A stretch of DNA of 64,000 nucleotides from Gavia stellata. Its lineage: Eukaryota > Chordata > Aves > Gaviiformes > Gaviidae. The stretch is from contig NC_082604.1 in assembly GCF_030936135.1 (NCBI RefSeq), forward strand, positions 6,765,001 to 6,829,000. Direction: 5' to 3'. A program made the translations under genes and the position numbers. Position 1 is the stretch's first letter; every line of letters begins with the position of its first letter. The notes beneath the pieces were generated by a model, which saw nothing but the letters and a program-made list of their open reading frames with translations, was not told where the DNA came from and did no database searches. Shown in pieces: positions 51,761 to 64,000 of the stretch.

Positions 51761-52044
51761 GCAGATTTAAGGTGGAATTGGAGAAATATTTGCACATCTG
51801 GCCTGTTGCCACTGTATATCTGGGTGCTCCAGAACAATCCCAATTGGAGGTTTAGGCTCAGTGAAATGATTTTGAAATGATGCAAAGGAACTACTTCTTC
51901 TGGCCTAGAAAATTTAAGCACAGCATCACATCTAAAGCCCCGTTTTGCAAAGGCCAAAATAGGTCACGCTTGGTGCATGCATATGAGGTAACCCCTGGGA
52001 TCAGTGAGGAGTCCAAAAGCACTAGACTTCAAGGCAACAATACA
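51761..52044 (+). repeat. dispersed/segmental duplicate, copy 2
   Basis: A 284-base unit about 97% identical to 48277-48551. It carries an extra nine bases from a local duplication of the GAAATGATTT stretch (about 51863-51880). The two copies start 3,484 bases apart in direct orientation. Confidence 0.93.
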
Positions 52045-53435
52045 ATTAAATCCCTACGTGATGACCTACCCTCACAAATTTCTCGGGCACCTCAGTACAA
52101 ACCCTGTACAACTACCCTGGTCTTAACAATCACCCTTCCCACCCAATGCAGGAAGAAACGTGGTTTATTCAGAGCAGCCTGTAACAGCACAATAGGTTTT
52201 CAGTAGAGGCTTATGCACCCTTCATCCTACTCCAAAAAGATGAGGCAGTCCCTTAAGACAAGCGTGGTTTGTACCACAAAACCCAGAGGCAGTCCTTCTT
52301 GGAGAAAGCGAGCTGTCAGCATATGTTCAGGACCTTTATCTGACTCCTCGAAGGCCCCCATGCCCAGGACCCTGCAGCACAACAAAGTCCTACATAACGT
52401 ACAGCAAGAGCCATCCCTGGGAGCAGCCACGTTGGTTTCTGGCCTCCGCACTTAACACGGGCCAACACACCTCTAGCTGGATGCAAAGTGATAAAAGCGC
52501 ATTTTTAAAGTGCAGAACATCCTGCCTACCGCAGACAGACAGACACACACACGCTCACACCCCCCAACCCCTGGCAGGCAGGCTGGACCACTCTGGGTTC
52601 CAGATAATTGCTGGGTCTTTCAGAGGCTGTGTCCACAGAAACTCAAAAGTTGTCATCTCAGGCTGGTATTTCAGTAACCTGGTAAAGTTACTTGCCAAAA
52701 CTTCTGTCTCCTAAGATTTTTTTTTAAATCTTAGCTTTTCTCTTTGTTCAAAAAAGTCTGCATCTGATTGTGTGATAGTTTCTGCCATTCTAGAATTAGT
52801 TAATTTGAGAGGTTTTCATCTGTTTGAGGTTTTTCACTTTCCTGCAGATTGCTCTCTTGATCCCTTTCATGTTACAAGGCTTTTCTATACAGACTATTTA
52901 TAGGAATTCACCTGTGCTAAAGCGAAGGGACCTTTTCAGCATTCCAAATAAATCTCTAGCACTTGGTTTGAAGTGGAAAGCTAGAAGATTATCATTGTAA
53001 GTAGCATGATTATACTCAAATGAAGTGCAGTTTTATTTCTAAAGCCATCCATTCACTCTAACTTGTGTGTAAAGACACTTGGCTATGGCAGGCAGCCAGA
53101 ACAAGGACAACCATATCGACTCAGCTAGACTACCATTACACCATCAGAAGGATATAAGTATCTAGCCACCGTTAGGCTCAAACACCACAACCTCTCTGCA
53201 CACAAAGGAGGCTGAATTCCCACTCTCAGTGAAACAAGCCGAAGTGCCTTTCCCCTTTGGAGCCGGCTGGGCTAGCAGCACATTGCAGCATCCCCACCTT
53301 GCCCCTCCTTCTGCAGCATCCGAGAACCTGAGACCAAGACGCACCAGTTATATTATAAATAGTAATCATATGCTGATAGCAAGGGCAGATAACCTACATA
53401 CTAAGAAGAAACAAGCTACAGCTGATTGAACTTAC
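52045..53435. other. non-coding
   Basis: No gene or transposon recognised. Confidence 0.5.
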
Positions 53436-53508
53436 CTCCGTTACTGTCCTCTTCAGATGCCAGACTTGAGGATGGCCAACTCTCTTCAAGGCAGAGTCGC
53501 CTTCTGCA
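53436..53508 (-). other. candidate exon 2 of unknown - strand transcript
   Basis: A 73-base block between acceptor TTTCCTTATTTATTCCAG and donor ACGGAG/GTAAGTTC, both close to consensus. Two frames are open. One (starting AEGDSALKRVGHPQ) joins in phase with one open frame of the exon at 54382-54520; the other (starting CRRRLCLEES) joins in phase with that exon's second open frame. Neither protein resembles a family I know. Confidence 0.4.
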
Positions 53509-53765
53509 CTGGAATAAATAAGGAAATTTACTCAGTTGCCCTTTCCAAGGAAGAACAGACAAAGCCATGTTTTCACAAAGAGACATTTTTTCAGCAGCAT
53601 AAAACAGAGCTCTCTCTCTCAAAGGCTGGCTATGTTATTAAAATAAAAAGCAGTCGGCCAGGACAGATTAGGAGAGGTGAGAACAAAATAAAGCTCATAA
53701 AGTAAGTGTTCATGCAACCCACCTGTACAATGTAATGACTGTTATTAAGTCATTATGACATTGAT

Positions 53766-53805
53766 ACACACACAAATATATATTTTATATAGACACATAT
53801 GGGGA
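53766..53805. repeat. CA/TA-rich simple sequence
   Basis: A short ACACAC run followed by ATATAT-type sequence. Confidence 0.6.
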
Positions 53806-54381
53806 GAGAGCACACCACACAGAGGAAAAGTCAAGTTCCACCTTGCTGCCTCTTGTCCCATTTACAGGCATAAACTACCCCAAGATGGCACTGTTGGGTA
53901 GCATTTCCTCTACCAGCACCGGCAACCACTCAGAACTAGGTTCTTGAAGTAATTGCAGGGATCACTGTACCATTTTCTTAAACTTTCTTTTTTTTCTTTC
54001 TTTTTTTTTTTTTTCCTGTCTGACTACCTCTCCCTGGGCACTTTCTACTACTCAGCAGCACTCACTGCATCTCCACGTTAAATAAGTCAGTGATTCAAGT
54101 TGGGACTTTGGTACCTTGGGATCTGTCAGGACACTTTATGGAAGCAGTGCGGTTGACAGCAATTCTCATACCCTCAGATCTAAGTGCTAAGATGAGGGGG
54201 GAGAGTCTGTACTGCCAAATGCACCCTGCCAGTAAACTTGGCTGTGATGGAGCAATTCGTGCTATAGTCTGCAGTAACCTCAAGAAAAACACCAAGTTAA
54301 GCAAACACGTGAGCCATGGACATGCTAACTGCCATCGCATAGGTGAGACAATACCAGTATAAGAAACAACCCCCAACTCAC

Positions 54382-54520
54382 GTCACAAATAGCCTTGTCC
54401 CTTGGACAGCAACATTTATTTTGACCATACTGCGAGGGGCCAGAGCTGGTCTCACTTCTCTGCAATCCTTCAAGACATCTTGGATCAGCCTTATTAATGC
54501 ACAGCTGAATACACACTGGT
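54382..54520 (-). other. candidate exon 1 of unknown - strand transcript
   Basis: A 139-base block with acceptor CTATTGTTTTCAG upstream and donor GTGAC/GTGAGTTGG at 54381. Two frames are open across the whole block. One contains VFSCALIRLIQDVLKDC and VKINVAVQGTRLFV; the other is cysteine-rich and contains NKCCCPRDKAICD. It lies 873 bases from the next candidate exon. Whether it codes cannot be decided from one sequence. Confidence 0.4.
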
Positions 54521-57500
54521 CTGAAAACAATAGAAAGGTAGTGGCAACTTGGTAATACATAAGAAAATGGGAAAGACCCAGAGTGCAAAGATGACACACA
54601 TTAATTAAACAGGGCACATCTCAGATCTGGAAAATGTTACTTTTAGGCCAGCCTGTGATTTTCATTTGACTCTAATCCATTGCAGTTACAGGCTCCAGTG
54701 TGTACGGTTCCTGCCTAGAAATGCCAGTCCCTACACTGAGGAAAGATGGATGAGGAAAGGAAATGGAAAAAGGCAGTTTCCACAAAAGTCAGCTCTTTTT
54801 CAGTCCAAGCCATTCAACAGAAATGGATCTTTCAGAAAGCTGTAGCATTGAGAGTGCATAAACCCTGCAGATGAGGCAGCTCCTACCCCTTTGTGCAGGG
54901 CCGTCTGCTTGAAGGTTTAGGAATGACTGTGCAAGGCACAAGCGTGCAGTGCGGCTGCTGCTGCTTTCCTGCACTGGCGTCTCTCTGCACCAGACTGTAG
55001 TGATGGTTGTTGACTTTCATCAGACCAGATGGAAGATGGTGATGTCAACAGTGCTCAGGTAATACTCGGTATAATGAAAATGCAAAGGAAATAATTCTCA
55101 TTATGTGTTCTGTTACCAAATGCAATGCAAAGGCTGAGAAAAAAGTGTTTTTCTAAGAAAAAAAAATAAATCTAGATACATTATTTATCACAGTATGTTA
55201 TATGGTATAGATGGGTGAGCATAACATGACTCTCTGATCTGATCACTGCCTGTGTCAGGAAAAAGAATAGTGTGCAATAGCCACACGCTGCCAACTGGAG
55301 TGGTGAGACAGAGTGGAGAAATATCCTATTTCACTGCAATATGATGTTAAAACCCACAGGAGCCTGAGTGCTCAGGCCTGTCAAAGAGCTATGTGGTGTC
55401 CCTGCTCAGGTACCAGGTTTGTATCCACACGGCTGCTAACCATTAGTTCCTTTTACTAGATGATTGTGAAATTAGCTGGTGGTTTCATTTGAAACCTTAG
55501 TTTTGTGCACACCTACCATTTCCTTTGGTAGTGCCACTGCTCCATGAGCACAGCATCTTCATTAAACAAAAGCTTTTCTCTGTTTTAAGCAATCAACACA
55601 GCAGCCTCGCATTTTTCCCTTTCCAGGGGGCTCCTCAAAAGGTACAGTCTGTATATGTCCCATGGAAACACCTGTAAGAATTGCACACATCTTGGTGGAT
55701 GGCAATTGTTGTGGGCTCTGTTTCACCAGTGCCAGCCCAGCTATGCCAAGCAACCACAAACCCTCTCAACTGGCCAGCTGGCACAGGTGGGGTGTGCTGG
55801 TGAACCTCATGGAGCAGACTGCAAAGCACATTTGTGCAGGAAGCTCTGTGTCTATTCTTACACAGTTTCACTAAAGCTCAGCTCGCAGCTTGACTGGCTG
55901 CTCCTTCCTACAAATACCTAAGAAAAGTTACAGCCTATCGGTATGTCCATGACCAGAATTGCTTTTGGCCAGACACAAGCTGCTCTGTCCCTGCCTCGGA
56001 GGAGGGATGGACTGGCCATGAAATGCATGTCCTCACTGGCACCTGGCTGACAATGGCCATGTCTAACCAACCCCTTTGGCTCTGAGAGATCAAATTGAAC
56101 TATGGTGAATCAGATAAATTTCAGCTCAGCTGTAGACTGTGGGTATCTGAAGTTATGAAGGAGATTCCACCTTGCATACTTGGTGTCCTGGTGGTGAATT
56201 TCTGAATCAGACACAGCTGAAGATATTCTGTACCTTAAAATATTACTCCCATGGTTCTGCTCACTCAACCATATTAGCGTGAGACTGGCTGCTCACCAGA
56301 CTGGCCAGTTCCTTTTCTCTCAACATACAACTCTAAGAAACCTTTGTAAGGTTTCTCAAATGTAGTAAGAAACAAATCTACACTCATAGCTGGCCAGCTC
56401 CCAGAACAACTGCACTTTTTGCTCTGTCCTGGGCTGCTTTTAAAGGTCTCTGCCTCGTCTTAGAGAGGCTGAATGTGTCCGTTCCCCATAAAATACAGCA
56501 GTTGCCAGGTTTCCTGACTTCCAGTTTTGCAGTCTCCTGCACTTGCTGCAAAAAAGTGGCTACATGAGAAAAACTCAACCCTCTAGCCATCCACAGTTCC
56601 CAACTGTGCAATTAAGATACCTTACTGTAAGCCAGGCTTTGATTAGTTATGAAGGTGAGGAAAAGAGTACTGAGCAACCCAAAGAGCACTAACGTGACGC
56701 GCAAGGCCCCCAGATAAAGAAAACAGTTTGTATTCCAACCCAAGTACAAACAACAATATCTAAGTCACCAATGAAAATTGAGCTTGTTCTTTAATTTACC
56801 TGTTCTTTAGACAGAAAGAGCATCAAGGTACATCTTCGGGTAGGTGACAGCATCACAAGCTCTTTGTGTAGTTCTCCTTTCCAGGAGTGTGCTGCTGCTC
56901 AGCTGGAGTTAGATGAAGTCCCCAGCATCTCCCCTCTTAAAAGAAGGAGGCCAGCCCCTTTTGTGGTATTAAGCTGTGGTAGCCTGCTCAGAACAAGACA
57001 ACTTGCTAGCTTCACTCACTTTGGCCATCCAGTTTTTGAAACCTTTAAACACACACAAAAATATCAGAAGCCAGTCACAGCACAACACAGAAGACAACTT
57101 AGACTCAGGTCTGGGCTGATAAGCCTTCTGTTTCCCCACTGCATCCAGCACTCTTCACAAGAACAAAGACAGTTTTTCACTCAACCCCTGGCTCTCTACT
57201 GGGCAATGTCTTTTCCTGACTCTCTTTGCTCTGCATGATTAAGTCTTTTTATCAAAGATGATATTTTATAGCTGTCTGGGAGAACAACAAGTCACACATG
57301 CCTTCAGAGTGGCACAGAAACACATTGGACTCCACCTTTGAAACTTGATTCATTTGTGCTCGAGCATCCTAATTCTAGACCTGAGACCCAACTTATTCCA
57401 TTCTGGCCATTAAGTACAAGCAAACACCTATTTTAGACATTTGTGAAAGCTGAACTGCAAAGCTGCTTTGATATATTTTCCACTAAAAAAGAAGAACAGC

Positions 57501-59187
57501 AGAATTCATGATGCTGTAATGCAAATGAATGTGGTTTTGCACTGTATGAACATGTTTCCTCTGAAACAGATTTTGATTCCTTGAAAATGGCAGTGCTGCC
57601 TGCTGTTGCCTGACTTAGGAACAGCAGCACTTACTGCACCTAGAGGATAAAAGATGGAGAAAGCTCACCAACCTCTACAAAAAACCCAAACAACCAACCC
57701 ACCCACTCATCTTTGCCATAAGCGTTATAAATTTTTTGCTCATATACTTCTTTTTAGTTACTCAGAGTTTGGTTTAGGTTCTTCCAGCCCCGATTCATTT
57801 GCTAGCCAGAACGCAATATTGGGAGAAGGATAAGGTTGGTAAGATTGTTGTCTCTAGGCAGGGCAAACAATATACATCCAGCACATTTTAGTCGCTAATT
57901 AAAAAAAATAAACTGAAACAAAAAAAGCCCTTCTCCCTCCCGTTGAAAACCTCAGAACCATGCAGCTGCCTGGGCCCCTGGAATTCAGCAGTGCTGGGTG
58001 ATAAAGGCACTGGGAGCAAGCAACAAAGGACTCTCTGAAATAATTCCTGCTGAGCATATGCATATATAGCACCTGGTGGGAGAAACTACAAAAGCAGTCA
58101 CCAAAGACAGGGGCAAACAAGCTCTAATTTCTCAGACAATAACCTATTTGCAGGTGTGGGAGTGAGTCATTCATAACTTGCCCTCATTAAATATGCTCTA
58201 CATAAAAGTTGTCCTAATTTAAACCAGCAAAAGGCCAGCCGGCAAAAGAACAACTTATACGCACACCAACAAATTACATTACCTACAAGCAAGGAACCCA
58301 CACATATCACAAGCAAATTGCCAACTTAGCAAACACGCCGTTGATGTGTGCAGAAATGCTGACTTTCTGTTTAGCTCTGCTGCACCAAGTGATACTAAAT
58401 GGGAAGTTCACAGAGCCACAAGGAATGAACCTAGTGCTGGGAGTGAAGGCAGCACAAAGTATTACAATTCATTTTTAAGCTAAGTCTGAAATATGCCTGA
58501 GGTGAGAGGATTAAAGAAGCAATCCCATTTCAGGGGCAACATGACGCAGAATAATTCATTCAAAGGTCACACATAATTGTAGGGTATTAGTTTTCTGCTA
58601 GTATTTTGTTGCACTCTTAGATTTCTTTTCGTGACTCCAGATTCATTACAGTCCATTGCTGAGACTTGTAGCTAGCCCACAACTCTGAGAAGACAGATGT
58701 TGAAAAGCCGTTGAAACCTCCCAATTCCATAACGTGTTTCCCAAATTATATGAATCATGTTGCCTTCATTTCCTCTGCCACGTGATTTTCTTATGAGGTT
58801 TACCCAAACTTTGTTTATGGGTTCTGCTTTTTTTTTTTTTCTTTTTTGCATCAAATCTCATATTTAGATGAGACAGGTAGAAAAAAATGTGTTAAGAAAT
58901 TGCAAGTTTTTTCTTCTCCAAGTCCTATGGTGCAAATGCTGGTTCTACTTTTCCTCCAGGAAGTGCAGAATTTCCCCATAAAGACCAAATTACCTCCAAA
59001 GTCAGGTGACAATTTGAAAAACATCATTTAGAGCTTTTTTTTGGTCTGTATTTACTGCTGCAGCAAAGGGTTGCAGTGTGTACAGTAAAAAAGCAGTCCA
59101 CAAGTCAGAAGAGTGGCTCTTAGCACTAGCAAGCAAGTTTCACACTTCAGCCAGAAGGGTTCCAGAGAGAAACTATTTGCAATTTCT
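54521..59187. other. non-coding, no supported gene
   Basis: No recognisable family or young transposon. An acceptor-like tract on the - strand near 56540 precedes an open frame of about 53 codons with no identifiable domain or clear donor. A pyrimidine tract lies near 58830. Confidence 0.5.
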
Positions 59188-59377
59188 TTACTGAGAGTGG
59201 TGAAGCATTGGAACAGGCTGCCCAGGGAAGTGGTGGAGTCACCATCCCTGGAGGTGTTCAAGGAACGTGTGGACGTGGCATTGTGGGACATGGTTTAGTG
59301 GGCATGGTGGTGTTGGGTTGATGGTTGGTCTTGATGATCTTACAGGTCTTTTCCAACCTTAATGATTCTGTGATTCT
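59188..59377 (+). mobile_element. CR1 LINE 3' end fragment, + strand
   Basis: The terminal CR1 piece, with the [22 protein letters not shown] coding end, the TTTAGTGGGCATGG 3' UTR and the tail TGATTCTGTGATTCTGTA, which holds two copies of the CR1 8-base end repeat. It closely matches 25117-25294. Confidence 0.93.
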
Positions 59378-61499
59378 GTATGAAGTGTCCATATGACATA
59401 CACAGATAAACCCCTACTTACAGTTTTATTCTTCTGCCAGTTTTATTGCTTGGAGATAAAATTACTATGTATGAGAATGTCACGTTGTCATCAAACATCA
59501 TTTAACTTATTTTCTGTAAATTATGTCACTTTACGTAACCATGATCATCTCTTTGATGCCAGTCCCAACCAAGACGCAGCTGGCCAGGACCTGAGTTGAT
59601 CAGCAGCTTTGTGTCCTTTGCTATGTCTCACCCCTGTCCGCTATCTCCTGAAGACCACAATACCCTCATATTCCTGCTGTTCACTCTTTGCAAGCACAAT
59701 TACCTTTCCAAAAGGTGTACATTGCATGACACCTCCCAGAGCAGAGAAAGCGCTTCAGACTCCATCAGGAAAGTCCTATTGATGGAAAAGCCTTGAAAGC
59801 TCATTTCAAGAAAAGTGTGTCTTGGCTACTATATGACTCACATACACAGCACTAGTTTAGTCCTCCATATACCTCACTCCTCTCACCAATAAGCATTTGT
59901 TTGCTGACTTGCAGTTATGAATCAAACACCTGAACTGGCTAAAACTGGCACATGCCCTTTAAATAGCTTAACAGCTGCATGTGTGTAAGTAGCTGTATCT
60001 TTCAGAAGGATCTGAGTGCTACTGATCTCCAGTATGCAAATTGAGCAGAAACTGGGGGAAGAAACCCTATTTCTATGACAGCCTCTCCTACAACTTTCCA
60101 CTTCCCCATCTCCCCTCCAGCTCAAGGAATAATTGAAAATTTGGAGGTAGCCACCACAAGCCCATAAAAGCTCTCAGCTGCTTCACACCAGGTAAAGTCC
60201 AGTCCAAAACGAACCCTGGCTTCAGAGACAAACTGTTCCCCACCCTACATTGACTACTGACTGGAAACAGCTGAGGATTCAAGTCTTTACACTCTTTCAC
60301 CTTCACTTGTCTATATAAAGAAACAGAGAGCATGTTTTGAAATAGGGAAGAAAAAAAAAAAAAGAGAAGAAAAGAAGGATGTGGTTATGCCATTTAGTAA
60401 GAGTGCTGGTAGGGTATGGTCTGTAAGCAAATGCTCTCATGCTCTATAGAACAGCCTGGACTGAAGCAATGCTGCTGATCTGCTTGCTGATGTTCAGGTA
60501 AAGTAGTTCATACTTTAACTAACAACTTTTTTTTTTTCCCAATAATTTAATAGCAGCATTGATTGCAGAGCACTATTTTTAAGCTAGTTGGATGACTATT
60601 TTTTATAAAGATCAAACAGTAAGATCAAACATGTAGTGTTGCTTAGCTTAGAGCAGAAAGAAAGATTTCTGCTTTAGTGATAAACTTAAATGTATTCTGT
60701 TGCAATCAAAATACTTAGAATAAAATGATAAGAAATTATCCAACTACAGATTAAATATATGGCAGATGCAGGACTTAACTGCTCTTCATTGTGCTAAGCC
60801 ATCTTACTCTTCTCCTGTGCATCCACAAGAGAATAATTTATATCTAACATGAATAATGTTCTAGAAAATAGACATAAACAAAGTCTGCTTCATAGCAGTA
60901 ACATTACTTGGTTTGTATTGATTAGGAGGGTAATTACTGTAAATGCTATAAAAGTCCTTGCTGAAGCAGGGACCTGAATTTTCCTCATTCCTCTTTTGTA
61001 GTTTAGCTAGATTAAGAATGATTGGTGTCCTGTGTTCTGTCATCTGATTATAATTTCCTTACTATTAACGCTACACCTACACTTACAGTAAGTTATAGAT
61101 TTTATGATGATGATGTTCCTGCTAATGAAGCTTTCATGGATAAGAACATCCTTAATCTGTCATCCCCAATCTGTGCTAACACACAGACTTTTGTGAATCC
61201 CAACTAGCTCGAATAGGAGCTACAAAGAGGAAACCATTCACGCATCCCACCGTGCCGCAAGGAACCTGGCGAAGCTAATACTGTAAAACCTTGCTGTTCC
61301 ATTTTCTAGGTCAGCACACCTTTGCTGCTAGCTTAACCACAAGCTCCTGCTATCGGTAAACCCAATTAACTAGTCCATAGGAAGTGGAAAAGCCTCACTC
61401 AGTAGGAGAAATAGAGACCAAATGGAGCAGTGATGACATAGGGTCTGGACCAGCTAAGACACTCTCCCTCAGGTAGTGTTAATTACAGGCTTTTATGTT
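59378..61499. other. non-coding
   Basis: AT-rich sequence with an A-tract near 60350; nothing further recognised. Confidence 0.5.
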
Positions 61500-62110
61500 A
61501 TCTTTTGGCTTCTAGAAGTTGTCTGAAACAATCCTAGAGCTGCAGGCGAATCATTTAGGAAACTCGTGGAGGACGGAGGAAATTTCTTCAGAAGACTGGA
61601 AAAGAGCAAACATGGTACCTGTCTCTTAAGAAGGTGGAAAAGAAGGAGTTGGGAAATGGTAGATCACTAAGCCTGGCTTCAGTATTTGGAAAAATATTGG
61701 AATCACCCACCAAAGAATCTGTTCGAAAGCAACCAGAAGACAAGACAGCGGTAAGTAACAATCTGCACAGATTCATCTGAGAATGACTGAAATAGAAGTA
61801 ATTTGACTTTCTTCTGTGACACACTGACAGCACTGGGAGATGGGGTGTAGGAGGGGGAAACAGGCTTCAAACACTACCTCTAAAGAAATTCTCATAAGCA
61901 AACAGAGGAAACATGATCTGTATGAAGCTTCTATGTGACTATTGAGTACCCACTGAGATACTAATCAGTCTCTACCATACAGGAAAGATGTATTTGGTAC
62001 AGTTCAGTATCTTCCAGATTCAGTATCATTAGTACTTTTATTAATAATTTGGAACATACAGTAAAGATGATGCTTTGAAATGACTGCAAGGTTATTTGTC
62101 AATGAAAATG
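61500..62110 (+). mobile_element. ancient CR1/L3-like LINE remnant
   Basis: The stretch around 61575-61700 reads as a decayed 'W(K)RANMVPV..EGGKEGVGKW...' segment typical of CR1/L3 reverse transcriptase. Further on, TTTATTAATAATTTGGA near 62038 matches the FINDL region. Many indels are present. The limits are approximate and the family assignment is moderate. Confidence 0.5.
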
Positions 62111-64000
62111 AATCTTCAACTAATTTTGGGCAAACATATTACTCAGTGTGAACTGAGTTTGCAAACAATTCCCTCAGACTACTCAAGATGTGAAATATAA
62201 ATTTGAGGAGGGGCAAAATGGTAAAAAAAAATATCAAGGTTTTGAGAATCAGGCACTCCATTTGAGTACTTGAAATTACCAGTTTAAAGGCTGCCTAACA
62301 TTTTTTTGAAATTAACCATTTTCAGGAGTAATGCTATATGTAATTTTGTACTAATGAATTCTAAAGAAAAGGCATTCAGTGAAATAGAAACCCAGTAAGA
62401 GTAGAATCAAAACTCATACTTTTAAGAAATACCACAAGCAATTTTCTGATATTTTTATGTAGCACACAAAGTGCTGGATTAACAGGTGTTGTCACTCCCC
62501 CAAAATGTTTAATGTCATCTGATTTTTCCCCAGCTAAACGGATGCTCTTGGTCACAGGACACACATGCTCACACAACAGCTCAACACTCCGATTTCCTCT
62601 TACCTGTCTTGCCTTCAGGTGACAGCAGCATCTGCCTACAATAATCCTTTGTACACGTAACATCAGTGCATCTCCAACTTCAGTGGAATTATCTCACCTC
62701 TCATGTACCACAATCACATGATTTTCTAGCCAGCTGCCACACATTGCTGGCTCAAAGGGATTGACTCAATTTCAGATTTACTAACAAACCAAGGTTTTCT
62801 TTTTGTTCTCATTTCTGACAGATAAATCCACTGATAACAATCAGATTTCCTTTTGCTATTTCCTAAGTTCACAAACCTGCCACAGTCCCACTCATGCGGC
62901 GCAGTCCAGTTGTCTGGAAGCAGCAGTGGGATCTGGCCCCTGACCGACAGCACCTCCCCACAGGTCACACTCGCGCCTACAGTGGAGTCACTGGGGGAAA
63001 CACTGCCAAGTAGTAGTCTCAGTGACTTTGTGCATCCCCCTAGAATCCTGCATCCAGCCTGTTTGTAGTCCTCATCAGCTTTCTTGCAACCATTTCCTCA
63101 CCTACGTAACAGCCCTTGTTCTAATCCCCAGGTTTTCTAGTGCTATTTAGTTATTTCTAGTACACTTTACTGAAATGCGAGTGCCTTCGATCTTCAGCCT
63201 TTCCCTTATCTGAAAACGCAGGCACTTCATCAAAGAAGATAATGGTCTGGCAAGATCTGTCAAAGCCTTATTTAGTAGTTTTTCTTAAAAATCTGTACAA
63301 CGCCTTGACTCAACAGTTACAGAATTGCTTTAGTCACATTTGACACTCTTTTCTTCAACAGATAGACTAGATTGATCCTTTTCCAGATACACTAATAACA
63401 TACATACTTCGTAGCAATTACTGGGTTAGACCTTCAGCTTTACGTACTTCTTATTTCCGTAGTCTGAGCTGGAAAGAAACCGTTCTCCCTAATACAAGCA
63501 TGTTAAGCTCTGAGTGCATTCTGTGTGCAGATACAGTTATTCCCATTATCACTCACTGATTCCAGTAAGTCATCCCGCCTCTGACCTCCAGCACAGTACC
63601 AACATCCCTATGAAAAGCAGAGGTATAATTTCAAGGCCATCTCCTCAGTTAATATTTAGCAGATCTACTTTTTCTCCATTCTCCTCTCTCTCTTTTTTTT
63701 ATATTTTATTTTAGCCATGTAAACAAAAATCTTTCACTAATTGTTTTTTGATTTCTTTAGCAAAGTCCAGCTCCATTTGGTAGTGCTTATGAGCTACCTG
63801 TCACTTTTTGTCCTCCAAAGCAGAGATTCCCCTCTTGATCAAGTTCTTAAAACCTCTTCACTTACTCCTAACATTTCTTTCGAGCTACTTGGTTGGCTGA
63901 GCTGGACTGGAAACTTTAACTACCAATTTCTTCTCCTTCATTAGGATTTTTTGTGATTTTGATTTAAAGAGGTTATCAAAAAGCACTTTTAAGGCATAGT
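62111..64000. other. non-coding, one weak exon-like block
   Basis: No gene is assigned. On the - strand, the block at about 62870-62970 has an acceptor-like CCACTGTAG, an open frame (VTCGEVLSVRGQIPLLLPD) and a donor-like GGCAG/GTTTGT. No family is recognised and the splice sites are weak. Confidence 0.4.

Noticed and set aside
48277-52044. LTR pair of an endogenous retrovirus
   Set aside because: No TG...CA termini, primer-binding site, polypurine tract or gag/pol-like frames between the copies were found.
54382-54520. WAP-type four-disulphide domain in the cysteine-rich frame
   Set aside because: The cysteine spacing does not fit: about 20 residues separate the third cysteine from the CC pair.

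Overview
This is nuclear DNA of a bird, or at least a sauropsid. The evidence is the repeat content: all recognisable transposons are CR1-type LINEs, several ending in the diagnostic GATTCTGTG-like 3' tail, and no mammalian SINEs are visible. Single-exon vertebrate rhodopsin-class receptor genes carry splice acceptors directly upstream of their start codons. There is no sign of bacterial or viral gene organisation.

The core of the window is a tandem array of GPR35-like G-protein-coupled receptor genes, all on the + strand. Three are intact, at 20393-21325 (310 aa), 25420-26367 (315 aa) and 36153-37088 (311 aa). A fourth, at 28234-29189, is a pseudogene with stops, frameshifts and a lost DRY motif. 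All four have the same layout: a pyrimidine-rich 3' splice acceptor 12-37 bases upstream of the ATG, then the whole receptor in one exon. The array therefore looks like tandem duplication of a gene with at least one untranslated upstream exon. The copy at 36153 is closest to mammalian GPR35. It keeps the TM3 arginine (human R100, position 3.36) used for acidic ligands and the CVT near the C-terminus. The other two have methionine at that position and have probably diverged in ligand choice.

The left part (1-20355) has no gene I can support. It holds an old + strand CR1 (12736-14072) and a younger - strand CR1 (14956-16286) with broken reverse transcriptase. CR1 3' ends also lie just in front of the second receptor (25117-25294), between the pseudogene and the third receptor (30007-31000), and at 59188-59377. 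A much older CR1/L3-like remnant lies around 61500-62110.

The right part (37089-64000) is mostly non-coding. It holds a direct duplication of about 280 bp (48277-48551 and 51761-52044, about 97% identical by eye). It also has three well-formed exon candidates on the - strand (54382-54520, 53436-53508, 49355-49407) and one on the + strand (42321-42497). I could not assign these to any known protein; they may be lncRNA or coding exons. No tRNA, rRNA or CRISPR was recognised.
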